NCBI GenBank assembly: GCA_000436695.1
Contig: HF992584.1
Coordinates: 1 to 46,228 of the forward strand
Direction of reading: 5' to 3'
DNA length: 46,228 nt
Source: Prevotella sp. CAG:1185
GTDB taxonomy: Bacteria; Bacteroidota; Bacteroidia; Bacteroidales; Bacteroidaceae
The notes beneath the pieces were generated by a model. That model made no database searches and had not been told where the DNA came from. It was given only the letters and a program-made list of their open reading frames with translations. The position numbers and the translations under genes were made by a program. Shown here piece by piece: positions 17,525 through 25,362 of the stretch. How positions within the stretch are numbered: the stretch's first letter is position 1; each line of letters starts with the position of its first letter.

Positions 17525-18487
17525 ATGCTCAAAACAATGACAAACAAGGCTGCAGCCGCGGCATTATGCCTTATCTGCAGCATAGCCACACCGGCAAATG
17601 CCAACGGCAACGGCATCATCGGCAATACTGCCGACGCCCAGGCGCAGGCACAACGGCAGCAATACGGCAGACAGCCGAAACTGAAAGCCGTTGAAAGCCT
17701 CATCAAAGGCAAGGACGCCGAGATAGGCGTGGCATGGATGGAGGGCAACGCCATGTACAGCGTAAACAACGAAAGGCTGTATCCGCTGATGAGTGTCTGC
17801 AAGCTACACGTGGCAATAGCCCTGCTGAGAGGCATGGAGCGCAGGGGCGCGGCGGTGGACACGACGCTCAATATAACGCCGGAGCAGATGCGCAAGGACA
17901 CATACAGTCCGCTGCTGAAGCTGCATCCCGACGGCAGATTCAGCATAACGCTAAGGCAGCTGATACACTACGCCATAGCCGAGAGCGACAACAACGCCGC
18001 CGACATACTTACGGCAATGGCAGGAGGAATAGACAGCGTTGACCGCGAGATACACGCCATGGACATCAAAGGCTGCCATCTGGCCGAAACAGAGGCATCG
18101 ATGCACGACGCGCCGATAAACAGCTATGCCAACTGGAGCAAGCCAGAGTCGGTGGTGTGGCTGCTCCGAAAGCTGTACGACGGCCGGCTGCTCAGCGGCG
18201 AATACGACCGGTGCATAAAGCAGGCACTGGCAGCCACGACAACAGGCGCGGACAGAATAAAGGCCGGTCTGGGCCAAGGAATGACGCTGGCTCACAAGAC
18301 CGGCACTGGATTCCGCATGGCCGATGGCACCAAGACTGCCGACAACGATGCCGGAGTGGTGACTACATCCGACGGCAGACAGGTGATAATGGCAATAATG
18401 ATAAAAGACTCAAAGATGAGCGACGCCGACAACGCGCGCCTCATGGCTGAGATAACAAGGATAATTATGGGTGATGAACGGCAGTGA
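17525..18487 (+). CDS. Class A beta-lactamase, subclass A2-like (CfxA/CepA/CblA type)
   Basis: A 320-residue exported serine beta-lactamase. Signal peptide: MTNKAAAAALCLICSIATPANA if the second Met (17537) is used. Active-site motifs are in order: SVCK (nucleophile S90, K93), SDN (S154-N156), an acidic block ETEASMHD (E188/E190, equivalent to the Glu166 region with the A2-style Met-His), and KTG (258-260). It should hydrolyse penicillins and possibly cephalosporins in the periplasm. The Cys in SVCK differs from the Phe I expect in CfxA/CepA-type enzymes. It lies between a DUF3108 gene and miaB, with composition like its neighbours and no mobile element, so it looks like a resident chromosomal gene. 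The spectrum cannot be deduced here. Confidence 0.85.
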   Translation: MLKTMTNKAAAAALCLICSIATPANANGNGIIGNTADAQAQAQRQQYGRQPKLKAVESLIKGKDAEIGVAWMEGNAMYSVNNERLYPLMSVCKLHVAIALLRGMERRGAAVDTTLNITPEQMRKDTYSPLLKLHPDGRFSITLRQLIHYAIAESDNNAADILTAMAGGIDSVDREIHAMDIKGCHLAETEASMHDAPINSYANWSKPESVVWLLRKLYDGRLLSGEYDRCIKQALAATTTGADRIKAGLGQGMTLAHKTGTGFRMADGTKTADNDAGVVTTSDGRQVIMAIMIKDSKMSDADNARLMAEITRIIMGDERQ

Positions 18488-18600
18488 GCGGACGCCCGGC
18501 GGCAACAGTCTAAAGCCCTGAGCGGCAGCATCAGCCTGCCAAGTATAAGTCTCATTCGTCCCATTACTCCCATTCCCCTAAAACACCAATAACAACGAAG

Positions 18601-19989
18601 ATGAAAAAACTATTTATAGAAACCTACGGCTGCCAGATGAACGTGGCCGACAGCGAGGTTGTGGCCTCTGTGATGAAGATGGCCGGATATGAACTGTGCG
18701 AAAGCGTTGACGATGCCGACGCCGTGTTTCTCAACACGTGCAGCGTGCGCGACAATGCCGAACAGAAAGTGCTCAACCGCCTCGACACCCTGCACGCCAT
18801 GACACGCAAGGGCAAGAAAATGATTATCGGAGTGCTGGGATGCATGGCCGAGAGAGTGAAGGAAGACCTGCTCGAAAACCATTATGCCGACCTCGTGGCC
18901 GGTCCTGACGCCTATCTCAACCTGCCCGACCTCATTGCTCAGGCAGAGACGGGACACAAGGCGATGAACATTGAGCTGTCTACCACCGAGACTTACCGCG
19001 ACGTCATGCCGCAGAGAATATGCGGAACGCACGTGAGCGGATTTGTGAGCATAATGCGCGGATGCAACAACTTCTGCCACTACTGCATTGTGCCTTACAC
19101 CCGCGGACGCGAACGCAGCCGCGACGTGGAGAGCATTCTGCGCGAGGTGCGCGACCTGCACGAACACGGATACAAGGAGGTAACGCTGCTCGGACAGAAC
19201 GTGAACTCCTACTTAGGAGAATTAAAGATTAAAAATGAAGAAGTAAACAGCGAGGGTAACGACGGCAAAGGCGACGACAAGAGCGATAAGGTGGCGTTCC
19301 CGGCACTGCTGCGCATGGTAGCCGAGGCTGTGCCCGACATGCGCATACGCTTCACCACGAGCCACCCGAAGGACATGAGCGACGACACGCTGCGCGTAAT
19401 AGCCGAGATGCCTAACATCTGCCATCACATACATCTGCCCGTACAGAGCGGATCAGACCGCATACTGAAGCTGATGAACCGCAAATATACAAGAGAATGG
19501 TATATGGACCGCGTAAGGGCCATTCGCCGCATAATACCCGACTGCGCCATATCTACCGACATATTCGTGGGCTACCACAGCGAGACTGAGGAGGACCACC
19601 AGATGTCGCTCTCGCTGATGCGTGAGGTGGGCTACGACTCTGCCTTTATGTTCAAATACAGCGAGCGCCCCGGCACATACGCATCGAAGCACCTGCCCGA
19701 CGACGTGCCCGAGGAGGTTAAGCTGCGCCGCCTGGCAGAGATGATAGAGCTGCAGACCAAGCTGTCGGCAGAGTCAAACGCCAAGGACGTAGGTAAGGAG
19801 TTCGACGTACTGATAGAGGGCTTCAGCAAGCGCAGCCGCGAACAGCTCTTCGGACGCACAGGCCAGAACAAGGTGGTAGTGTTCGACAAGGGCAACTGCC
19901 ACATAGGACAGACCGTAAGGGTAAAGATAACCGGCAGTTCGAGCGCAACGCTCAAAGGCGTACTCGCAGACAGCAACGAGGCAAAATAA
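18601..19989 (+). CDS. miaB: tRNA-2-methylthio-N6-dimethylallyladenosine synthase
   Basis: MiaB adds a methylthio group to i6A37 of tRNAs. The three regions are present: an N-terminal UPF0004 [4Fe-4S] domain (YGCQMN, NTCSVRDNAEQK, GCMAER), a radical-SAM barrel with CNNFCHYC, and a C-terminal TRAM domain (GRTGQNKVVVFDKG). Length is 462 residues. The loop after LLGQNVNSY is enlarged here: about 27 charged residues rich in Lys, Glu, Asp and Gly (residues about 206-232) stand between NSY and FPALL, longer than I expect from Bacteroides relatives. The DNA of that loop opens with an AT-rich stretch resembling common Bacteroidales intergenic repeats. Ends at a strong terminator. Confidence 0.95.
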   Translation: MKKLFIETYGCQMNVADSEVVASVMKMAGYELCESVDDADAVFLNTCSVRDNAEQKVLNRLDTLHAMTRKGKKMIIGVLGCMAERVKEDLLENHYADLVAGPDAYLNLPDLIAQAETGHKAMNIELSTTETYRDVMPQRICGTHVSGFVSIMRGCNNFCHYCIVPYTRGRERSRDVESILREVRDLHEHGYKEVTLLGQNVNSYLGELKIKNEEVNSEGNDGKGDDKSDKVAFPALLRMVAEAVPDMRIRFTTSHPKDMSDDTLRVIAEMPNICHHIHLPVQSGSDRILKLMNRKYTREWYMDRVRAIRRIIPDCAISTDIFVGYHSETEEDHQMSLSLMREVGYDSAFMFKYSERPGTYASKHLPDDVPEEVKLRRLAEMIELQTKLSAESNAKDVGKEFDVLIEGFSKRSREQLFGRTGQNKVVVFDKGNCHIGQTVRVKITGSSSATLKGVLADSNEAK

Positions 19990-20027
19990 CCGACATCATT
20001 AAACACGATAATATCAACATTGAAAAG

Positions 20028-20068
20028 AAAGGCGGCACTCTCATTTGCGAAAGTGCCGCCTTTAATTA
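20028..20068 (+). terminator. Rho-independent terminator after miaB
   Basis: Perfect twelve-base arms AAAGGCGGCACT (20028-20039) and complement (20052-20063) enclose a 12-base loop and end in T-rich sequence. It can also act for minus-strand transcription. Confidence 0.85.
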
Positions 20069-20244
20069 TGTTTTGTGCCTAAATATATTACAACCACCAT
20101 GAATATCCGTTTTATCGGTGCCATTCTTGTTCTCATTTTCTTTCTCCCTCATTAACCGCAACGGTCAAGGATAGTTACATTGAAAGCTTGAGTCTTTTCC
20201 ATCTTTTCCTTGTAACTTACTATGATACATGTAGAATCAATTAT

Positions 20245-20649
20245 TCAACAATCACTTAAATCTGCCTTCGCCTTAAAGTAAGCGGAGCGTATCATCCCAA
20301 GGATATTCAGCGCATGGCCCACATTTACCTTCAAGCTCTCAGCATCGTTATAGAAAAATTCGCAGCTGGCTGATACGCTCTTCAAGGTCTGGTCGATATA
20401 CACTTTAGCCAATTTCATTTCACGTGTAACCTTATTGCAGACGGCCAAAGTGAACGTTTCCTTCCCTTCCTCAACATCCGAAAACTGCGGAAGTAATGCC
20501 ATTACATACGGCTCATCCTCCTGTCCTGCAATAAAATAGATGTTTTTCATCTGGAAACGGACATAGATGTCACCGTCATCATCAACCACAGGCTTATAAC
20601 CAAAACTCTCAATGGCTTCAAGTATCATTTCCTTTTTCGTCATAGTCAT
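20245..20649 (-). CDS. YbjN / type III secretion chaperone-like small protein (paralogue 2)
   Basis: A 134-residue cytoplasmic protein. It opens with a helix (KKEMILEAIESFGYKP), then alternating strands (DIYVRFQMKNIYFIAG, PYVMALLPQF), a central helix-turn (VCNKVTREMKLAKVYID) and a long C-terminal helix. This order matches the YbjN/secretion-chaperone fold. It is similar in plan to the protein encoded immediately upstream, which starts with the equivalent helix ILEALDSLGFK, so the two are probably an old duplication. Ten bases separate them. Together with the AAA+ ATPase gene they form a three-gene minus-strand operon. A role as adaptor or substrate-binding partner of the ATPase is a guess. 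Confidence 0.6.
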   Translation of the reverse strand: MTMTKKEMILEAIESFGYKPVVDDDGDIYVRFQMKNIYFIAGQEDEPYVMALLPQFSDVEEGKETFTLAVCNKVTREMKLAKVYIDQTLKSVSASCEFFYNDAESLKVNVGHALNILGMIRSAYFKAKADLSDC

Positions 20650-20658
20650 GTCCTCCGA

Positions 20659-21147
20659 TTATTCGTTATTGTTGTCGTCATCCGATTTCTCCACAGCTGT
20701 TTCTTCCTCAACTGTTTCTTCCACAGCACCCCCGGACTCTTCGTCAGAAGATCCGTTCGGCATTGCCTCTTCAATCTCCGCTATCGTCTTGCGTGCAAAC
20801 TGCGCACCTGACTCCAGACGAAGAACCATGCGAGAGATGACCAAAGGCAGGTCTTCGTCGCCAAACAATTCGCGTTCATAGAATATCCATACGCTGCTGC
20901 CGAAGAGATAGGCCTTGACATACTTCAGCGTAGAGTTGATTTTCTCCATCAGGGCACAAACCTGCAGCACATTACCGTCGTTGGCCTCATATATGCCGGG
21001 CAGCGCGATGTTGAGGAAGTTAGTGTCGTCCTCGCTATACATGAACAACAAGTTGAGTCCTTCATAATTAAAGCTGTAGCCTAAATTCTCCTCTTCCTCC
21101 AGCTTGAATCCCAAGCTGTCTAATGCTTCTAAAATTTTCTCTTTCAT
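20659..21147 (-). CDS. YbjN / type III secretion chaperone-like protein with acidic tail (paralogue 1)
   Basis: A 162-residue cytoplasmic protein of the same plan as its downstream neighbour: N-terminal helix, beta sheet (YSFNYEGLNLLFMYSEDDTNFLNIALP), helix (VCALMEKINSTLKYVKAYL), strand and C-terminal helix. The last about 35 residues are a low-complexity acidic tail (EEAMPNGSSDEESGGA, then Glu/Asp/Asn runs) that the neighbour lacks. It starts 28 bases after the AAA+ gene ends, so it is co-transcribed. Such tails often mediate binding to basic partners, but no partner can be named. The fold call is tentative, by strand-helix pattern only. Confidence 0.6.
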   Translation of the reverse strand: MKEKILEALDSLGFKLEEEENLGYSFNYEGLNLLFMYSEDDTNFLNIALPGIYEANDGNVLQVCALMEKINSTLKYVKAYLFGSSVWIFYERELFGDEDLPLVISRMVLRLESGAQFARKTIAEIEEAMPNGSSDEESGGAVEETVEEETAVEKSDDDNNNE

Positions 21148-21175
21148 AATATGGCGTTTTTATAATTATTATTTA

Positions 21176-22153
21176 TCATCTGAATCCTATTGCAGCATGT
21201 CTCAGTCCCTTGTCCTTAGGCGACATCTCGCTTCTCACGCGTTCATATTCGCGCAGGTCTCTGCCGCTTACCGAAGGACTTCTCTTGGATATGGTCTCTT
21301 CAAGCAAAGCCTGACTGATAGGCCGGTATTCACCGTTAGCCAACTTAATGCTCTCGTTGAACATCTTTCTTGCCGCCGACTCGACAATATAACTTATGTC
21401 GCTGCAATTATAGCCCTCGGTGAGTTCAGACAGACGGTTGATGTCAATGTCTGCCTCGGACGGAAGTTTTGACAGAGCCAGCGAAAACAAGCTCTTTCTC
21501 GCCTCCATGTCAGGCATGTCGATGTATATCATCTCATCTATGCGTCCCGTGCGTAGCACTGCCCTGTCTATGCGCTCGGGATGGTTGGTTGCGGCTATGA
21601 TGTAGATGCCACGGTCGGAGGCATTATTGAGCATACAGAGAAACTCGTTTACCTCGCTGTCGTAATGCTGGTTAGCCTCATCGCCCGAACGTTTCGGCAC
21701 CATTGCGTCAAACTCGTCGAAGAACAGCAGCGTGGGCGCCTTCTTCTCAGCAGCCCTGAACACCTCGCCAATCTTCTGCTGGGTGCCGTGAACCCAAGTG
21801 CAGGCCAAATCGTCGGGCACAATCTTCATGAAGTTGATGCCAACCTCCTCTGCCATCTTCTCGGCAAAAAAGGTCTTACCGCATCCTGCAGGCCCGTAAA
21901 ACAGCATTGAAGGGGGCTTTAAGCCGTAAACCTCGGCACACTTGGGATTCTTCAGAACGTTGATAAAGCCCTCAGTGACTAACTTCTTCAGCTCGTTCAT
22001 GCCGGCAATATCCTTGAATCCGCGTCCATGGTCAACTTTCTTCAATACAGGTTTGCTCTCCGTCTCCTTAACGGGTGCGGCCTTATGTTCAACAGACGGT
22101 TGTCCGCCACAGATGCGTTTCAACCATTCTTTTTCATTTTCTGACGTATTCAT
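21176..22153 (-). CDS. AAA+ ATPase, single-module FtsH/Cdc48-like
   Basis: The 325-residue protein holds one AAA module: Walker A GPAGCGKT (87-94), Walker B LLFFDEFD (142-149), sensor 1 Asn (N190 in AATNHPERID) and the arginine-finger stretch LRTGRID (200-206). A helical lid follows. There is no metalloprotease HExxH, no transmembrane segment and no second AAA ring, so this is not FtsH itself but a stand-alone classical-clade ATPase. The first 45 residues are polar and may bind a partner. A good Shine-Dalgarno (GGAGGA, about 22160) precedes the ATG. It heads a three-gene set with two YbjN-like proteins, suggesting an unfoldase or remodelling machine with dedicated adaptors (inference). Confidence 0.85.
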   Translation of the reverse strand: MNTSENEKEWLKRICGGQPSVEHKAAPVKETESKPVLKKVDHGRGFKDIAGMNELKKLVTEGFINVLKNPKCAEVYGLKPPSMLFYGPAGCGKTFFAEKMAEEVGINFMKIVPDDLACTWVHGTQQKIGEVFRAAEKKAPTLLFFDEFDAMVPKRSGDEANQHYDSEVNEFLCMLNNASDRGIYIIAATNHPERIDRAVLRTGRIDEMIYIDMPDMEARKSLFSLALSKLPSEADIDINRLSELTEGYNCSDISYIVESAARKMFNESIKLANGEYRPISQALLEETISKRSPSVSGRDLREYERVRSEMSPKDKGLRHAAIGFR

Positions 22154-22246
22154 TATTATTTCCTCCTATATTCATCCTATTTTGATGTTTATGATAAAAG
22201 AGTCGTCTTAGTAACCCATATCTATCACAAAATTTGCCCGTCAAGC

Positions 22247-22301
22247 AAAAAAATATCCCTTTGGCGGCATGTATCTGGTTATCCATGTCCACCAAAGGGA
22301 T
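22247..22301 (-). terminator. Terminator ending the upstream minus-strand transcript
   Basis: Read on the minus strand, 13-base arms (22289-22301 and 22255-22267, one G-U pair) are followed by a run of seven T. It separates the 22435-22746 gene from the AAA+ operon, so that operon needs its own promoter. Confidence 0.8.
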
Positions 22302-22434
22302 TTCATTATGATGTTTTCTCAATGATTCAATATTCAAGAGCCGGAGGATTCATTTTCCGTTTCTCTGTCAATTTTCTGCAACCATTCTCAATTTGCTTTG
22401 CCACACGGCGATACACGTCGGCCAACTGACATAA

Positions 22435-22746
22435 TCAGGGTTCTTTTGCCACGGAATCATCCTTTGGCTTAATCTTGTTTTGAGCATTCTTACCCACATG
22501 CCACCCGTCACACCACGCACATTTATATACAGAGAAATGCACGCCGTACTTTGTGCTCATTGCCTCTGCGGCTTTCATGGCAACAGCCTTTGTAGGGTAA
22601 GACTCCTTGGGCTTGCCACTCCTACGTGCCGTATGACTATACCGGCTGAGGATTCCGAATGCGTTGTGCGTCACGAAGATGTTTCTCCATACGCCTTTGC
22701 GGGTCAGCTGCTCCCAAACGGCTAAGTACAAATTCGTTATCTTCAT
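22435..22746 (-). CDS. Small CxxC-xx-WH-type protein
   Basis: A 103-residue basic protein with a KCAWCDGWHVGK motif near the C-terminus (residues about 75-86). The Cys-x2-Cys followed by WHxG resembles small zinc-ribbon-like proteins common in phages and mobile DNA, in which a YxCxxCxxWH core occurs. The rest is Arg/Lys-rich with aromatic residues. It lies 12 bases after the caspase-fold-like gene and just before a terminator, so it is the last gene of that transcript. Nucleic-acid binding is possible but unproven. Confidence 0.55.
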   Translation of the reverse strand: MKITNLYLAVWEQLTRKGVWRNIFVTHNAFGILSRYSHTARRSGKPKESYPTKAVAMKAAEAMSTKYGVHFSVYKCAWCDGWHVGKNAQNKIKPKDDSVAKEP

Positions 22747-22758
22747 TTCTGTCTGTTT

Positions 22759-23313
22759 TTATAAATAGTAGAAATTATTGTAATTGAATGTCGTCAATGG
22801 CGAACAAACATCATCCATTGCCAGCATACGTTTCGGAATGTCGCATAAAGGAATGTCCTCGTCAAGCAAAATACGCAACCGCCGAGCCAGTTTCACATTC
22901 TCACGATCCAGTTCCTCTTGAGTGGTAGCTACATCATTCATCAAAGCCTCGCTCATCTCTGAAATTATCATTCCGGAAAACAATCCGTGCAGGCCTTCTG
23001 CCCTTGCGAACGCATCAGCATAACACCACACAGCTATAAGATTAGCGCCGTGCTTACGGAGTTGGAAAGCATGCGGATGACCTACAATTATTCTGTCGAA
23101 CGTGTCTTTGCTGTCGTCATGCCTATAGAACAGTCCTTTGCCAGAACCATGACCAAGCAACATGATACGTTCTTTCGGAGAAACATGATAAAGCAGATGT
23201 CCCATTTCTTTCGTGGAACAGTCGCCACTCACCACCTTAGCATCCTGTCCGTCATAAAGGGCATGGAGCATTGCTGTAGTCTTGTCTTTTGGATGAATTA
23301 CCAACATAGCCAT
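22759..23313 (-). CDS. Caspase-fold-like (clan CD) putative cysteine peptidase or relative
   Basis: A 184-residue cytoplasmic protein. Two strand-then-residue motifs match the clan CD (caspase/gingipain/CHAT) dyad: RIMLLGHGSGKGLF places H55-G56 after a hydrophobic strand, and NLIAVWCYADAF places C97 after the next strand. These are followed by GMIISEMSEA. The opening MLVIHPKD is a further core strand. I recall similar proteins in Bacteroides with the same His-Gly and Cys positions but no assigned function. If active it would cleave proteins; the single short domain suggests a helper or toxin-like enzyme. It is 27 bases downstream of the archaemetzincin gene, in the same transcript. Confidence 0.55.
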   Translation of the reverse strand: MAMLVIHPKDKTTAMLHALYDGQDAKVVSGDCSTKEMGHLLYHVSPKERIMLLGHGSGKGLFYRHDDSKDTFDRIIVGHPHAFQLRKHGANLIAVWCYADAFARAEGLHGLFSGMIISEMSEALMNDVATTQEELDRENVKLARRLRILLDEDIPLCDIPKRMLAMDDVCSPLTTFNYNNFYYL

Positions 23314-23340
23314 TTCTGTTAAAAGTGAATGAAACCATAA

Positions 23341-23979
23341 TCAAAGCGTCCAATGGCGTGCCTGCATAAAGTCCTTACATTTATCACAGAACACATTTGT
23401 CTTGCTGAAAGGATTGCCTCCCTTGCCATTCTGCATGATGCAATGCGGATTCTTGCAATGTCTCAGACCTTGGGTATGACCTATTTCGTGCAACATTACA
23501 CAAAACAGCTGACCATAACCATGAGGACGATAGGAAGAGAAAACAGCTATGCCGATACCGAAGCCACCGGCAAGTCCCATTATGCCGCTATGAGGCCTGT
23601 TGCGGAAGTTGTCTAATCCGATGTCTGCCTGCGTGAGACCTATGACAATGGTTGAGTCTGACTTGTATCGGCCGAGCACCTTGTTTAGCAAGTCTGCCCT
23701 GTATCTAGGATGGTCGTGCCTCTTGGTGGTCAACGCTTCATCGGGCAAGCCTATATTCCCCGCAAATTTGCATCGTGGATAATGGGCTTTAAGAGAGTCC
23801 ATCATGGCGCATCTCAGTTTTCTATCAACAGTTCCCATTGTATACAGACAGACTGTAGGTACTATACCTTCTTTCTGTTGTGCCGGCACAGACGTTTCGT
23901 TGGATGTTGTATTTCTACAACCGACTATCAACATCGTCAATGTGCATAGCACCATTAATCTAAATTTAGTTTTAATCAT
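23341..23979 (-). CDS. Archaemetzincin-type zinc metallopeptidase, lipoprotein
   Basis: A 212-residue protein. The signal MVLCTLTMLIVGC gives a lipobox, so it is anchored outside the cytoplasm. The M54 signature is clear: HEIGHTQGLRHC, C after four residues, then CIM, and a final CDKC. That is the expected pair of Cys-based metal sites after HExxHxxG; the stretch between Met and the last CxxC is about 15 residues, close to but shorter than the usual 17. The upstream part (IVIGLTQADIGL) also fits archaemetzincins, which are normally cytoplasmic, so a lipoprotein form is notable. Substrate unknown. Followed closely by the caspase-fold-like gene. Confidence 0.82.
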   Translation of the reverse strand: MIKTKFRLMVLCTLTMLIVGCRNTTSNETSVPAQQKEGIVPTVCLYTMGTVDRKLRCAMMDSLKAHYPRCKFAGNIGLPDEALTTKRHDHPRYRADLLNKVLGRYKSDSTIVIGLTQADIGLDNFRNRPHSGIMGLAGGFGIGIAVFSSYRPHGYGQLFCVMLHEIGHTQGLRHCKNPHCIMQNGKGGNPFSKTNVFCDKCKDFMQARHWTL

Positions 23980-24061
23980 TTCATCTGCTTATTATTGTCG
24001 ATAAAATTCTCAAAGCCGTTTTACGTTCATTCATGGATGATGCCGTCAAAACAGGTTTGAC

Positions 24062-24613
24062 TTACTTCTCCACAATTTCCCTGCTTTTGTCGCTCCGGCC
24101 ATAGCAGTCACGCAGTTCGGTAAGGATGCTACAGAACTCAGACGGAGTGAGTATTGTCTTGAAAGGATTTATTTCACCGCTTGTATGGACAAGAATTATA
24201 CCTCTCGTCTGCATCAGCGCGACACGGAAACGTTCGCTTTGATCAAACATTGCCTGATAGGCACGGCGTATCAGTTGCTGATAATCGTAGCTTTGACGGT
24301 TAATGGCTTGACCCTTCCACCACACCATCTGGTCGGCTTGCCATGAGGAGATACTCATCTTTCGGGCAAGTCCTCCTTTCATGCCGCATATCTTACGCTG
24401 TTTGTCAGGTTCAGCCCTCTTCAATGATTGTAAGAATCCCTCCATACTGCGACACACAATTCCGTCGAAACGGAACTCGTTGCTGCACATATTGCTCAGC
24501 ACATTTGACGGATACAGCCCATTGGAGCGTATGTCAAGCGTGTTTGTTTCAGGATTATACATATCCTTCAACGCATGGCCATTACGTACAGTTGCTTTAT
24601 AATCTTCTTCCAT
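24062..24613 (-). CDS. NADAR / YbiA-like protein
   Basis: A 183-residue cytoplasmic protein. The pattern LSNMCSNEFRFDGIVCRSMEGFLQSLKRA (about 39-67) follows the NADAR core LSNFxPxxFxxDGxxxxSxEHYFQAxK, keeping the Glu (E58), Gln and Lys while His-Tyr becomes Gly-Phe. Later, FRVALMQTRGIILVHTS matches the region read as LRxxLLxTGDxxLVE. NADAR enzymes remove ADP-ribose or act on damaged riboflavin-pathway intermediates, and the family is linked to NAD/ADP-ribose signalling. The altered EHYFQ box may mean changed chemistry. An open gap of 82 bases separates it from the archaemetzincin gene. Confidence 0.6.
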   Translation of the reverse strand: MEEDYKATVRNGHALKDMYNPETNTLDIRSNGLYPSNVLSNMCSNEFRFDGIVCRSMEGFLQSLKRAEPDKQRKICGMKGGLARKMSISSWQADQMVWWKGQAINRQSYDYQQLIRRAYQAMFDQSERFRVALMQTRGIILVHTSGEINPFKTILTPSEFCSILTELRDCYGRSDKSREIVEK

Positions 24614-24798
24614 TTATGTCCCGACAGGTTAAATTTACAATAGAGTTAATACGTCTTCAACTTCCGTGGCTGAATGACAATTCAAAACAGAAAACCGCCG
24701 ACCTCTGTATATGCCCATTGTTTTATTGGCACACGTTCATTTATGATGGCAAGAAGAGAAAAGTAAACAGGAACTATCCTACTTTCTGAACTTCTTTC

Positions 24799-25200
24799 CT
24801 AAATCAAAGCAAGGTTCAGGCTAATCTCCTCTTCACCGAATGACAGGTCTGTCGGTGCCACGTATTTCAAAGTTTTTTTCAGCTTGTCTATTTTTTCGAG
24901 ATAAACGTTAATCCGCTTTTCACCCGACTTAATCTCGATGCCATTAGGTATTTTGCTTTGAATATGTCCTACGGCTCCGGTAATGAGCAATGACACAGGC
25001 GCGCTGCAGTCGTATGACAAGCAGACCACATCTTTGCGCATAGCCTCTATTTTGAACATAATTCTTACAGTTGGAATGAATCTGCCCGGATTAAAACTTA
25101 CTTCAATAGACTTTTCATCCAGACGCTTTAGAACGGGGGTTATATGAAAATGTTTTCTCGCCCAACCAGATATTTCTGCATAACTTACTGTTGCTCTCAT
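24799..25200 (-). CDS. Hypothetical protein
   Basis: A 133-residue soluble protein with no signal peptide or recognised motif. It begins with a helix (MRATVSYAEISGWARKHFHI), followed by mostly beta strands (SIEVSFNPG, TVRIMFKIEAM, VVCLSYDCSAPVSLLITGAV) and ends with a Lys-rich helix and a strand. The arrangement suggests a small alpha/beta or lipocalin-like fold, but I cannot place it. It is flanked by 160-190-base gaps without clear signals. Confidence 0.6.
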   Translation of the reverse strand: MRATVSYAEISGWARKHFHITPVLKRLDEKSIEVSFNPGRFIPTVRIMFKIEAMRKDVVCLSYDCSAPVSLLITGAVGHIQSKIPNGIEIKSGEKRINVYLEKIDKLKKTLKYVAPTDLSFGEEEISLNLALI

Positions 25201-25362
25201 TTTTTATACGTTTGATTTTTGGTTTATATTGGTTATATGTTTGTTCGGAAACAGCAACATTAAACTACATGTCTTTGTCGCTCTTATTATTTACATCGCC
25301 AGTTTATTTAATAGAAATGAAAATGGAGCAAAAGCTATCATCCATCGTTTCTTATTTTAGTC

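Noticed and set aside
22134..22337. 67-residue minus-strand frame upstream of the AAA+ gene
   Set aside because: It reads through a strong terminator hairpin (22255-22301) and has no recognisable motif.
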